Positions 37,098 through 45,740 of a stretch of 64,000 nt of DNA are shown piece after piece. Within the stretch, counting starts at the first letter, position 1. Each line of letters starts with the position of its first letter. Source of the DNA: Chelatococcus caeni. Lineage in GTDB: Bacteria > Pseudomonadota > Alphaproteobacteria > Rhizobiales > Beijerinckiaceae. The position numbers and the translations under genes were made by a program. The notes under the pieces are model-generated. The model was not told the origin of the DNA. It did not search any database and saw only the letters and a list, made by a program, of their open reading frames with translations. The DNA is taken from contig NZ_JACIEN010000003.1 in NCBI RefSeq assembly GCF_014196925.1, positions 372,001-436,000 on the forward strand, read 5' to 3'.

Positions 37098-38909
37098 CTA
37101 GCCCTCCAGCTCCTCGCGCAGCATCTCCAGCTCCAGCCAGCGCTCCTCCGCCGCCGAGAGCTCGCCCTGCACCTCGGCGAGCTTCGCGCTCACCCGCGCG
37201 AAGCCGTCGGGATCGCGGGCATAGAGCGCCTCGTCGGAGAGCCTTCCGGCCAGCTCGGCGACCGTCTTCTCCAGTTCGGTGATGCGGGCGGGCAGGGTCT
37301 CCAGCGCGTGCTTGTCCTTGAAGCTCAGCTTCTTCCGGGGCGCCGGCGCCGCCGCTTTCTCGGCCGCCGGCTTCGGCGCCTTCTGGACCTTCGCCTTCTC
37401 CACCGCGCGCGCGCCGACGCCGCTGCCGCGCTGGGCGACCATGTCGCTGTAGCCGCCGGCATATTCGACGAAGCGCCCCTGCCCCTCCGCCATCAGGACG
37501 GATGTCGCCGCCCGGTCGAGGAAATCGCGATCGTGGCTGACGAGGAGGACCGTGCCGGCATAATCGGCCAGCATCTCCTGCAGCAGGTCGAGGGTTTCGA
37601 GGTCGAGGTCGTTGGTCGGCTCGTCGAGCACGAGGAGGTTCGAGGGGCTGGCGAGGGCCTTGGCGAGCAAGAGCCGCGCCCGCTCGCCGCCGGAGAGCAC
37701 CTTGACCGGCGTGCGCGCCTGCTCCGGCGAGAACAGGAAGTCCTTCATGTAGCTGACGACGTGCCGCGACTGCCCGTTGACGACAACGCTGTCGCCCGCT
37801 CCGTCGGTCAGCACCTCCGTCAGGCTCGCCTCGGGGTCGAGGGCCGAGCGCGTCTGGTCGAGCCGCGCCATGGCGACGTTCGCCCCGAGCCGCACCGTGC
37901 CGGCATCGGGCGCGAGCCGGCCCGTCAGCATCTCGACAAGGGTCGTCTTGCCGGCGCCATTCGCGCCGACGATGGCGACGCGTTCGCCGCGGAAGATGCG
38001 GATGGAGAAGTCCTCGACGATGCGGCGTTCGCCGTAGGCCTTGGCGATGTGCTTGGCCTCGACGACCAGGGTGCCGGACAGCTCCGCCTCGCTCACCGTC
38101 ATGTCGACATTGCCGAGCACGCGGCGCTGCTCGCGCCGCTCCCTGCGCATGGCACCGAGTTCGCCGAGACGGCGCTGGTTGCGCTTGCGCCGGGCCGTGA
38201 CGCCGTAGCGCAGCCAGTCCAGCTCCATGGCGATCTTGCGGTCGAGCTTGTGGCGCTCGCGCTCCTCCTGCTCCAGCACCTCGTCACGCCAGGCCTCGAA
38301 GGCGGCAAAGCCCTTGTCGAGCCGCCGGGTGACGCCGCGGTCGAGCCAGACGGTGGCGCGCGACAGGCTTTCGAGGAAGCGCCGGTCGTGGCTGATGAGC
38401 ACCAGCGCCGAGCGCATGCCCTTGAGCTCGCTCTCCAGCCATTCGATGGCCGGCAGGTCGAGGTGGTTGGTCGGCTCGTCGAGGAGGAGGATGTCCGGCT
38501 CCGGCGCGAGCACGCGCGCCAGCGCCGCCCGGCGCGCCTCCCCGCCCGAGAGGTTAGCGGGCGCCTCATCGCCGGTGAGGCCGAGCTGCTCGAGGAGGTA
38601 GCGCGCGCGGTAGGGCTCGTCGCCCGGCGCCAGCCCCGCCTCCACATAGGCGTGCGTCGTCGCGAAGGCCGACAGGTCCGGCTCCTGCGGCAGGTAGCGG
38701 ATCGTCGCCGTGGGCTGGGCGAAGCGCTCGCCCCGGTCCTCTTCCACGAGCCCGGCGGCGATCTTGAGCAGCGTCGACTTGCCCGAGCCGTTGCGGCCGA
38801 CGAGGCAGAGCCGCTCGCCCTCGCCGACGCTGAGCTCGGCGCCCGTCAGGAGCGGCGTGCCGCCGAAGGTCAGGTGGATGTCGGTCAGTTGCAGGAGCGG
38901 CGGGGCCAT
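37098..38909 (-). CDS. uup: ABC-F family ATPase, Uup-like
   Basis: This soluble twin-ATPase protein of 603 residues has no membrane domain. It has two Walker A motifs (GRNGSGKST near 40 and GANGAGKTT near 320), two signatures (LSGGEARRAALAR, LSGGERARLLLAK), LLDEPTNHLDL and VLDEPTNDLDLETLD, an inter-domain linker and a C-terminal coiled coil (about 535-600) characteristic of Uup. ABC-F proteins act on ribosomes; Uup affects transposon excision and ribosome function in Escherichia coli. ATG 38909 was chosen over the TTG 9 bp upstream. Confidence 0.93.
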   Translation of the reverse strand: MAPPLLQLTDIHLTFGGTPLLTGAELSVGEGERLCLVGRNGSGKSTLLKIAAGLVEEDRGERFAQPTATIRYLPQEPDLSAFATTHAYVEAGLAPGDEPYRARYLLEQLGLTGDEAPANLSGGEARRAALARVLAPEPDILLLDEPTNHLDLPAIEWLESELKGMRSALVLISHDRRFLESLSRATVWLDRGVTRRLDKGFAAFEAWRDEVLEQEERERHKLDRKIAMELDWLRYGVTARRKRNQRRLGELGAMRRERREQRRVLGNVDMTVSEAELSGTLVVEAKHIAKAYGERRIVEDFSIRIFRGERVAIVGANGAGKTTLVEMLTGRLAPDAGTVRLGANVAMARLDQTRSALDPEASLTEVLTDGAGDSVVVNGQSRHVVSYMKDFLFSPEQARTPVKVLSGGERARLLLAKALASPSNLLVLDEPTNDLDLETLDLLQEMLADYAGTVLLVSHDRDFLDRAATSVLMAEGQGRFVEYAGGYSDMVAQRGSGVGARAVEKAKVQKAPKPAAEKAAAPAPRKKLSFKDKHALETLPARITELEKTVAELAGRLSDEALYARDPDGFARVSAKLAEVQGELSAAEERWLELEMLREELEG

Positions 38910-38985
38910 GGTGCTCAAATGCTTTCGGCGCGGGATGGTTCGCCCGCCATCTAGCGCAGCCGGGCGCCGCTGCCAAATGCGACGG

Positions 38986-39711
38986 TCAGCCGGCCCGCTC
39001 GCGGAAGAAGGCGTCGATCGTCACCGCCGCCGTGTCGAGATGGCCGAGGAGGACGGCAACCGCCCGCGCCGCATCGCGCTGACGCGCCGCCGCCAGCATG
39101 GCGAGGTGGTCCTCCTGGGCCATGTGCTCCTGCCCCTTGGCGGCGAGGTGGAAGCGCACGTAGCGGTCGGCCGAGGCGAGCTGCTGCTCGGTGAGCGCGA
39201 GCAGCCTCGGCCGCCCGGCGCGGGCATAGAGCGACATGTGGAAGCGCCGGTTGAGCTCGCCCATGCGGCCGGGCTCCGTCTCGGCATCCATCTCGGTGAT
39301 CAGCTCCTCGGCGCGCGCGAAGTCCTGCGCGTCGAGATGGGGGATGGAGAGGGTGAGCGCCGCCGGTTCGAGCGCCCGGCGGATGGCGTAGTTGTCGGCG
39401 GCATCCTCGGCCGAGATGTCGGTGACGACGGCGCCCTTATGCGGCACGAAATCGATGAGGGCCTGGGCTTCGAGCTGCCGCAGCGCCTCGCGCACCGGCA
39501 TGCGGCTGACGTTGAAGAGCCGCGCCAGCTCCTCCTGCCGGAGTGGCGTGCCGCCGGACAGCCGACCGCTCAGGATGCCCTGGCGCAGGGTCGCCTCCAC
39601 GAACTCCGTCGCGGTGCGATAGCGCGGGCCGACATCGGCCACGAGGGCCGCAACCGCCTCGCTCCCTTCAGCCGCCACGGCGCGTCGTCCACCGTCCATC
39701 GTCATTCGCAT
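38986..39711 (-). CDS. GntR-family regulator, FCD (FadR) subgroup
   Basis: This 241-residue regulator has a winged helix (about 30-95, TPLRQEELARLFNVSRMPVREALRQLEAQALI) and an all-helical FCD ligand domain (about 105-235) with FHMSLYARAG and a metal-type histidine pattern (HLAMLAAARQRDA). It is divergent from a benE-like transporter gene with an 87-bp gap that carries a perfect palindrome. It probably represses the transporter and itself until a carboxylate ligand appears. Three in-frame Met codons lie within 15 bp, so the start is approximate. Confidence 0.9.
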   Translation of the reverse strand: MRMTMDGGRRAVAAEGSEAVAALVADVGPRYRTATEFVEATLRQGILSGRLSGGTPLRQEELARLFNVSRMPVREALRQLEAQALIDFVPHKGAVVTDISAEDAADNYAIRRALEPAALTLSIPHLDAQDFARAEELITEMDAETEPGRMGELNRRFHMSLYARAGRPRLLALTEQQLASADRYVRFHLAAKGQEHMAQEDHLAMLAAARQRDAARAVAVLLGHLDTAAVTIDAFFRERAG

Positions 39712-39728
39712 CCAATATCCACTTGTCG

Positions 39729-39740
39729 ATTGGATCCAAT
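39729..39740. promoter_or_regulatory. Palindrome, likely GntR operator
   Basis: ATTGGATCCAAT is a perfect 12-bp palindrome in the gap between gntR and benE. A second half-site (ATTGGAT on the minus strand) lies a few bases away at the gntR start, giving a possible tandem site. The AT-rich gap contrasts with the neighbours. Confidence 0.6.
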
Positions 39741-39798
39741 TTAGCAATACTCCGGCCCGCGCTTCAACCGCAAAGTCCATCGCCGCAGAAGCTCCGCC

Positions 39799-41031
39799 AT
39801 GCGCACCGAAACCGCCACCACCGCCGGCGACGGCGTCGAACCCGTCCATTCCGTTGCTGCCGCATCAGCGCCGGCGAGCGGTTCTGCGGTCCAACCGGTC
39901 TTCGCCGGCGCCCTCGCCGCCGTGGTCGGCTTTGCCTCGTCCTTCGCCATCGTGTTGCAGGGTTTTGCCGCTGCCGGCGCATCGCCGGCCGAGGCCGCCT
40001 CTGGCCTCCTCGCGCTCTGCGTCGTCAAGGGGCTGCTCGGAGCCTTCCTCTCCCTGCGCACGCGCCTGCCGATCAGCATCGCCTGGTCGACGCCCGGCGC
40101 GGCGCTCCTCGTCGCCACGGGAGCCATGCACGGCGGCTATGCCGCCGCGACGGGCGCCTTCCTCGTCGCCGCGGGCCTCGTCGTGGTCGCCGGCCTGTGG
40201 CGCGCCTTCGGCCGCGCCGTCGCCGCCATCCCCGTGTCGCTGGCGAGCGCCATGCTCGCCGGCGTCCTCATGGACCTGTGCCTCGCGCCGGTGCGCGCGG
40301 TCGGCGCGATGCCGCTGCTCGCCCTGCCCATCATCCTCGCCTGGGCGGTGACGATGCGCGTCGCCCGGCTCTATGCCGTGCCGGTCGCGGTCGTCGTCAC
40401 CGCGCTCATCGTCGTCTTCGCGACGCCGATCCCCGACGGCGCGCTTGCCGACATCTGGCCACGGCCGGTCTTTGTCGTGCCCGCCTTTACGCTTGACGCC
40501 CTCGTCGGCATCGCCCTGCCGCTCTTCATCGTCACCATGGCCTCGCAGAACATCCCCGGCCTCGCCGTGCTGCGCACCAACGGCTACCAGCCGGACGTGA
40601 AGCCGATCTTCGTGTCGACCGGCCTCGCGAGCGGCGTCATCGCCTTCTTCGGCGGCCATCTCGTCAACCTCGCCGCCATCACGGCCGCCCTGTGCGCCGG
40701 GCCCGAGGCCCATCCCGATCCACGCCGGCGCTACATCGCCGCGGCCGTCGCCGGTGCGACCTATGTCGTGCTCGGCCTCGGCGCGGGCTTTGCCGCGGCC
40801 TTCATCGCCGCCTCGCCGCCGCTGCTCATCGAGGCGGTGGCCGGCCTCGCCCTCCTCGCCAGCCTCGCCGGCGCGCTCGTCGCCGCCCTCTCCGGCGAGA
40901 ACGAGCGCCTGCCGGCGATCGTGACCTTCGTCACCGCCGCCTCGGGCACGGCCTTCCTCGGCATCGGCGCCGCCTTCTGGGCGCTCATCGCCGGCGGCGC
41001 CCTGATGCTGCTGATGCGGCGGCACCGCTGA
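39799..41031 (+). CDS. BenE-family benzoate/H+ symporter-like transporter
   Basis: This inner-membrane transporter of 410 residues has about 12 hydrophobic segments. BenE-family features include SISIAWSTPGAALL-type sequence (here LPISIAWSTPGAAL), LFIVTMASQNIPGLAVLRTNGYQP and FFGGHLVNLAAITAALCAGPEAHPD. Members take up benzoate or related aromatic acids by proton symport. No benzoate degradation genes are nearby, so the substrate is uncertain. The divergent GntR-type regulator presumably controls it. Confidence 0.9.
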   Translation: MRTETATTAGDGVEPVHSVAAASAPASGSAVQPVFAGALAAVVGFASSFAIVLQGFAAAGASPAEAASGLLALCVVKGLLGAFLSLRTRLPISIAWSTPGAALLVATGAMHGGYAAATGAFLVAAGLVVVAGLWRAFGRAVAAIPVSLASAMLAGVLMDLCLAPVRAVGAMPLLALPIILAWAVTMRVARLYAVPVAVVVTALIVVFATPIPDGALADIWPRPVFVVPAFTLDALVGIALPLFIVTMASQNIPGLAVLRTNGYQPDVKPIFVSTGLASGVIAFFGGHLVNLAAITAALCAGPEAHPDPRRRYIAAAVAGATYVVLGLGAGFAAAFIAASPPLLIEAVAGLALLASLAGALVAALSGENERLPAIVTFVTAASGTAFLGIGAAFWALIAGGALMLLMRRHR

Positions 41032-41105
41032 CCGTGCGGGTCGGCTCCGACGAAGAATCGGTTAGACTCCGCCGAAGAGACAGGACACGCACAGGAGGAA
41101 GACGC

Positions 41106-42281
41106 ATGCGATCGATGCTGCTCGGGGCCGCACTCGCCGTGACACTGGCCAGCCCCGCGGCCGCCTCGTTCCAGTCCTGCGTCGCCGGCCTGAAGCAGGA
41201 GGCGGCACAGCAAGGCGTCAGCCGCGCCATCCTCGACCGCGCACTCGACATCTCCGCCCCGGACGAGAAGGTGCTGCGTCTGTCGACGGTCCAGCCCGAG
41301 TTCAAGACGCCGATCTGGGACTATCTCGCCTTCCTCGTCGACGAGGAGCGTGTCACCCAGGGGCGCGCCATGATGCGCCGCTACGACAACATCCTGCGCG
41401 CCGCCGAGCGCCAGTTCGGCGTCGACCGCTTCGTCATCGCGGCCGTCTGGGGGGTCGAGACCGACTTCGGCCAGGAAGCGGGCAGCTCTTTCCTGCCGCA
41501 TGCGCTCGCGACGCTGACCTGTGCCAGCAACCGGCGCACGAGCTTCTGGAAGGGCGAGCTGATGGCGGCGCTCAAGCTCGTCCAGCGCGGCGACCTCTCG
41601 CTCGACAAGCTCTACGGCTCGTGGGCCGGCGCCTTCGGCCAGACGCAGTTCATCCCCTCCACCTACCAGCGCCTCGCGGTCGACTTCGACGGCGACGGAC
41701 GCCGCGATCTCGTCAGTTCGGTCGCCGACGCGCTCGGTTCCACCGCCAACTATCTCAAGCGGGCGGGCTGGCGCCAGGGCGAGTCGTGGATGTTCGAGGT
41801 GCGCGTGCCGGCCGGCTACAACGGCCCCACGGGCCGGCGCAACAAGGCGCCGCTGTCCACCTGGGCGCAGCGTGGCGTTACCCGCGCCGACGGCTCGCCG
41901 CTCTCCGGCGGGGCGCAGGCCGGCTTGCTGCTGCCGGCGGGCCCCAACGGCCCGGGCTTCCTCGTCTTCCGCAACTTCGACGCCATCTATTCCTACAACC
42001 AGGCGGAATCCTACGCCCTCGCCATTTCCCACCTCGCCGATCGCATGGCCGGCTACCCGCCGCTGCGCACGCCCTGGCCGACGGATGATCCGGGCCTGTC
42101 GCGGGCGCAGCGCCTGCAGCTGCAGAAGCTCCTCATCGCGCAGGGCTACGATATCGGCGAGGCGGACGGGAAGATCGGCCCGGCGACGCGCGAGGCGATC
42201 GCCGCCGCCGAACGGCGCCTCGGCATGCCGCCGACGGGCCGCGCCGGAAGCAGGATCTACCGGGCCCTCGGCGGGCGCTAG
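41106..42281 (+). CDS. MltB-type lytic murein transglycosylase with peptidoglycan-binding domain
   Basis: This exported 391-residue transglycosylase has a signal peptide at 1-20 (LLGAALAVTLASPAAA), an SLT_2 domain (about 25-320) with catalytic Glu in AAVWGVETDFGQ, SWAGAFGQTQFIPSTY and the family motif DFDGDGRRDLVSSVADALGS, and a C-terminal PG_binding_1 domain (about 330-390, LQKLLIAQGYDIGEADGKIG). AGGAGG lies seven bases before the ATG, one of the strongest ribosome binding sites in the window. It is the third lytic transglycosylase here, but from a different family than the tandem pair. Confidence 0.93.
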   Translation: MRSMLLGAALAVTLASPAAASFQSCVAGLKQEAAQQGVSRAILDRALDISAPDEKVLRLSTVQPEFKTPIWDYLAFLVDEERVTQGRAMMRRYDNILRAAERQFGVDRFVIAAVWGVETDFGQEAGSSFLPHALATLTCASNRRTSFWKGELMAALKLVQRGDLSLDKLYGSWAGAFGQTQFIPSTYQRLAVDFDGDGRRDLVSSVADALGSTANYLKRAGWRQGESWMFEVRVPAGYNGPTGRRNKAPLSTWAQRGVTRADGSPLSGGAQAGLLLPAGPNGPGFLVFRNFDAIYSYNQAESYALAISHLADRMAGYPPLRTPWPTDDPGLSRAQRLQLQKLLIAQGYDIGEADGKIGPATREAIAAAERRLGMPPTGRAGSRIYRALGGR

Positions 42282-42340
42282 AGACCCACCAACCGCGAGG
42301 GCCTCTGGCGAGCGGCCGCTTCGATGCCCACATCGGGAGA

Positions 42341-43294
42341 ATGGAGAGCCTCGCCCCTTCGGACGATCGCGAGCCCCGCTTCCATGCCCCGCCCGTTCCG
42401 CTGACGGCCGATGGCCGCCCGCGCAGGGTCGGGGTAGAAGTGGAATTCATCGGGCTGCCGGTCCGCGCCGCCGCCGATGCGCTCGCCGCCGCGTTCGGCG
42501 GCCTGGTGCGGGAGGAGGATGCCCACGCCTGGCATCTCGAGGCGAGCGCCATCGGCGATCTCACGGTCGAGCTCGACGTCCAGCACGTCCATCCGCACCG
42601 CGCGCAGCAGCACCCCTTGCCCCGCCTTTCGCCGCCCGCTTCGGCGCGGCTCGGTGCGGCCCTCTCGCCCTTCGTGCCGCGCGAGCTGATCACCGCTCCC
42701 CTGCGGCTCGACGCGTTGCACCGCGTCGATCATGCCGTCGGCGTCCTGCGGGAAGCCGGCGCCCGCGGGCGCGGCATCACGCCCTTCGGCGCGCTCGGCT
42801 TGCACTTCAACATCGCCCTGCCGGATCTCGGCCCCCACACCCTGGCGTGTCTCCTCAAGGCCTTCCTCGTTCTCGAACCGCAATTGCGCGACGATACCCA
42901 CCCGGACGTCGTCGCCCGCCTCTTCGCGCCGCCCGCCTATCCGCCGGCCTATGTCGAGAAGGTGCTGTCGCCCGACTACTGGCCCGATGAGGAGGCGCTC
43001 GCCGAGGACTATCTCGCCGACAATCCGACGCGCCGGCGCTCGCTCGATCTCCTGCCTCTCCTCCTGCACCGCGATCCGGAGGGCATTGCCCCGCGCCTCA
43101 CCGACAAGGTCGGCAAGCGCGAGGTGCTGCACTACCGCCTGCCGCTCGCCTGTGTCGGCGAGCCCGGCTGGAGTGTCGCGGCGGACTGGAACCGCTGGGT
43201 CGCTGTCGAGCGGCTCGCCGCCGACCCGGCTGCACTCGACGCCGCGTGCCGGAAGGCGCTGGCCGGCAGGCCGGTCCTCGCGGCGGATGTGTGA
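42341..43294 (+). CDS. Amidoligase-family protein
   Basis: This 317-residue protein begins its conserved part with RRVGVEVEFIGL, the ATP-site glutamate signature of the amidoligase branch of the glutamine synthetase/carboxylate-amine ligase fold. Further conserved parts are ITPFGALGLHFNIALP and YHRLPLACV-like (HYRLPLACVGEP). Family members are proposed to make amide bonds on peptides or amino acids and are usually next to a class I glutamine amidotransferase-like hydrolase. No such partner is here; the next gene is a convergent dehydrogenase. The reaction is unknown. Confidence 0.85.
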   Translation: MESLAPSDDREPRFHAPPVPLTADGRPRRVGVEVEFIGLPVRAAADALAAAFGGLVREEDAHAWHLEASAIGDLTVELDVQHVHPHRAQQHPLPRLSPPASARLGAALSPFVPRELITAPLRLDALHRVDHAVGVLREAGARGRGITPFGALGLHFNIALPDLGPHTLACLLKAFLVLEPQLRDDTHPDVVARLFAPPAYPPAYVEKVLSPDYWPDEEALAEDYLADNPTRRRSLDLLPLLLHRDPEGIAPRLTDKVGKREVLHYRLPLACVGEPGWSVAADWNRWVAVERLAADPAALDAACRKALAGRPVLAADV

Positions 43295-43297
43295 GCG

Positions 43298-44164
43298 TTA
43301 CGGCAGGTCGCCGCCGTCGATGCCGATGACGTGGCCGCTCACATAGGAACTCTCATCGCTGGCCAGGAACAGCACCAGGGCGGCCACCTCCTCCGCCGTG
43401 CCGACGCGCCGCATGGGGTAGGGAGCGACCAGTTGCTCGGTCGTTACCTTCCAGTCGCGCCGCACCCGCTCCAGCATCGGGCTCTCGATCGGTCCCGGCG
43501 CAATGGCGTTGATGCGCATGTCGCGTCCATATTCCTGGGCAGCGGCGCGCGTCATGTGGATGACGGCGGCCTTGGATGCGCCGTAGGCAAGGATGTTGGG
43601 AAAGGCATGCCGCCCGCCGATGGAGGCCATGTTGATCATAGCCCCTTTCGCGCGCACGAGATGGGGCAGTTCGTATTTCATCGCTAGGAAGACGCCGCGC
43701 AGGTTGGTGGCGATCTGGTCGTCGAAGCCGGCGATGTCGGTGTCGGCGATCGGGGCGGGCGGCAGGTCGATGCCCGCGTTGTTGAAGGCAATGTCGAGAC
43801 GACCGTAGCGCGCCACCGTGTCGGCGACGAACCGCTCCATCTGGCCGGCGTCGCGCACGTCCGACCTGAGATAGACGGCCTCGCCCCCGCTCTCACGCAC
43901 GCGCTGCTCGACCACGCGGCCGAGGTCCTCCCGCCGGCCATTGAAGGCCACCCGGACGCCGGCCGCCACAAGGGCGGCGACCGTCACCGCTCCGATGCCA
44001 GAGGTGCCGCCCGTGACGATCGCCACCTTGCCTGTCAGCACGCCTGCGACCTCTGCTGCCGTGGAGCTCGCGGCAATGCCGGTGCCTCCGACCGCGCCGG
44101 CCGCCAGCATGCCGCCGAGCACTTGCCGCCGTGGCAGCCTGCCCGCCTGTGATCGACTGTCCAT
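43298..44164 (-). CDS. Short-chain dehydrogenase/reductase with Tat-like N-terminus
   Basis: This 288-residue SDR has the cofactor loop TGGTSGIG (about 51-58), NNAG, the active-site serine in MINMASIGG and YGASK, so all classical catalytic residues are present. Asn-Gly-Arg-Arg after the second strand suggests NADP preference. Unusually, the first 38 residues read as a signal sequence with a twin arginine (RRQVLGGMLAAGAVGGTGIAAS), which suggests Tat export of a folded, cofactor-loaded enzyme. The substrate is unknown. It is divergent from a LysR-type gene, probably its regulator. Confidence 0.9.
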   Translation of the reverse strand: MDSRSQAGRLPRRQVLGGMLAAGAVGGTGIAASSTAAEVAGVLTGKVAIVTGGTSGIGAVTVAALVAAGVRVAFNGRREDLGRVVEQRVRESGGEAVYLRSDVRDAGQMERFVADTVARYGRLDIAFNNAGIDLPPAPIADTDIAGFDDQIATNLRGVFLAMKYELPHLVRAKGAMINMASIGGRHAFPNILAYGASKAAVIHMTRAAAQEYGRDMRINAIAPGPIESPMLERVRRDWKVTTEQLVAPYPMRRVGTAEEVAALVLFLASDESSYVSGHVIGIDGGDLP

Positions 44165-44268
44165 GTCCCTCTCCTCGCTATGGCGTGAAGAAGGCTACCG
44201 CCGCGGATTATCATGAAAAATCCGGCTCCGCTTTGTGCACCTTTAAGCAGTGCTTTATAATTTTCGCC

Positions 44269-45180
44269 ATGTCCGCGACCTCGTCCGATCCCTTCCCAGG
44301 CCTTGCCGCCTTCCTCGCCGTCGCCGAGACTGGCGGCTTCACGGCTGCCGCCGCCCGGCTTGGCGTGTCGCCCGCAGCGGTCAGCCAGGCTGTGAAAGCG
44401 TTCGAGGCGCGCCTCGGCACGCCGCTCTTCCTGCGCACCACCCGGCGGGTAGGCCTGACCGAGGCCGGCGCCACGCTGCTTGCCCGCGCCGGGCCGGCGG
44501 CGGCCGAGATCGCCCGGGCGATCGAGGCTGTCGGGGAGATGGGCGAGGAACCGGCCGGCCTGCTGCGTCTCACCGTCCTCCGCATGGCCGTGCCGCTCGT
44601 CGTCGAGCCGGTGATCCCGGCCCTGCGGCGCACCCATTCCAAGGTGTCCGTCGAGATCTCCGTCGAGGACGCGACGGTCGACCTGCCAGCCCGCGGCTAT
44701 GACGCCGGCATCCGCATCGGCGAATTCGTGGAGCGCGACATGGTGGCGGTGCGCCTCACGCGCGACATCGCCTGGTCGGTGGTCGCGAGCCCTGCCTATC
44801 TCGCCGCCCGCGGCACGCCGGAGCTGCCCGAAGACCTGACCCGGCACGAGGCCATCCGCTACCGGTTTCCGACATCGGGTGCCGTCTACCGCTGGGAATT
44901 CGAGCGCGAGGGCCGCTCGGTGACGGTCGACCCGCCGGGCGGCCTCCTCGTCAACGACGGCGCCCTGCTCGTCGCCTTTGCCACGGCCGGCCTCGGCCTC
45001 GCCTATGTCGCCGACATCGCCGCCGAGGCGGAGATCCGGACCGGACGGCTGGTACCGGTGCTGCAGCCGTTCCTGCCCCGCAGTCCGGGCCTCTTCCTCT
45101 ATTTCCCTCGCCGGGCCGGGGCACAGCCGAAGCTGCGCGCCTTCATCGATGTCGCGCGCCAGGTGCTGCGGCCGGCCTAG
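44269..45180 (+). CDS. LysR-type transcriptional regulator
   Basis: This 303-residue LTTR has the helix-turn-helix FLAVAETGGFTAAAARLGVSPAAVSQAVKAFE near the N-terminus and an effector domain of the CrgA/YafC type (GYDAGIRIGEFVERDMVAVRL). The start MSATSSDPFPG was taken because earlier in-frame codons overlap the divergent SDR gene. About 100 bp of promoter region separates the two genes, and it likely controls the SDR. Confidence 0.9.
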   Translation: MSATSSDPFPGLAAFLAVAETGGFTAAAARLGVSPAAVSQAVKAFEARLGTPLFLRTTRRVGLTEAGATLLARAGPAAAEIARAIEAVGEMGEEPAGLLRLTVLRMAVPLVVEPVIPALRRTHSKVSVEISVEDATVDLPARGYDAGIRIGEFVERDMVAVRLTRDIAWSVVASPAYLAARGTPELPEDLTRHEAIRYRFPTSGAVYRWEFEREGRSVTVDPPGGLLVNDGALLVAFATAGLGLAYVADIAAEAEIRTGRLVPVLQPFLPRSPGLFLYFPRRAGAQPKLRAFIDVARQVLRPA

Positions 45181-45197
45181 CGGCGCGGAAGCCGCGG

Positions 45198-45674
45198 CTA
45201 CAGCCGGACCTTGGCGTTATCCCCCATCGCCGGCCTGGTATCGGTGACGGCCGCGGCGACCATCTTGATGTAGCTCACGACGGTGCCCGGGCTATCCCAG
45301 TACTGGGCATCCTTCGGCCGCACCATCAGGACGCGGATGGAGGGATCATCCGGGCTGTCCCACCGGGCCTTGGCCGGCGTCGACCACAGCTGATGGATCT
45401 TGCGGCGGTCGTTGGAGATGGTCGCCCGCCCGGTCAGGGAGACGTATTTCTGCCCGTCCGTATCGGCAAAGGCGAGCCCGACGTTGGGATCGCGGTCGAT
45501 GTCCTCGTCCTTCCAGCTGGCCGCGTCGGTGAGGAAATAGATCACCTGCCCGTCCCGGTCCGGATAGGCCGCCATGGGGCGCGAGCGGATGTCCTCGCCG
45601 TCATGCGTGGCGAGCATGCAGAAGCCGATCTTCTCCACGAGGTCCCATACGCGTGCAACGTCGTCATCGGCCAT
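45198..45674 (-). CDS. Pyridoxamine 5'-phosphate oxidase-fold protein, general-stress type
   Basis: This 158-residue split-barrel flavin-binding protein has MLATHDGEDIRSRPMAAYPD in the first strands and VIYFLTDAASWKDEDIDRDPNVGLAFAD in the middle, as in the Bacillus GS26-like general stress family. It is too short and lacks the C-terminal residues of a true PdxH. It probably binds FMN or a deazaflavin, with unknown substrate. It is followed at a 66-bp interval by a GST gene on the same strand upstream, possibly one transcription unit with it. Confidence 0.87.
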   Translation of the reverse strand: MADDDVARVWDLVEKIGFCMLATHDGEDIRSRPMAAYPDRDGQVIYFLTDAASWKDEDIDRDPNVGLAFADTDGQKYVSLTGRATISNDRRKIHQLWSTPAKARWDSPDDPSIRVLMVRPKDAQYWDSPGTVVSYIKMVAAAVTDTRPAMGDNAKVRL

Positions 45675-45740
45675 CGTTCAACTCCTTCATGCGATGACCG
45701 ACGAACGGAGACGGCGGGCGTGAGTTCCCTCCGGCCGGGA

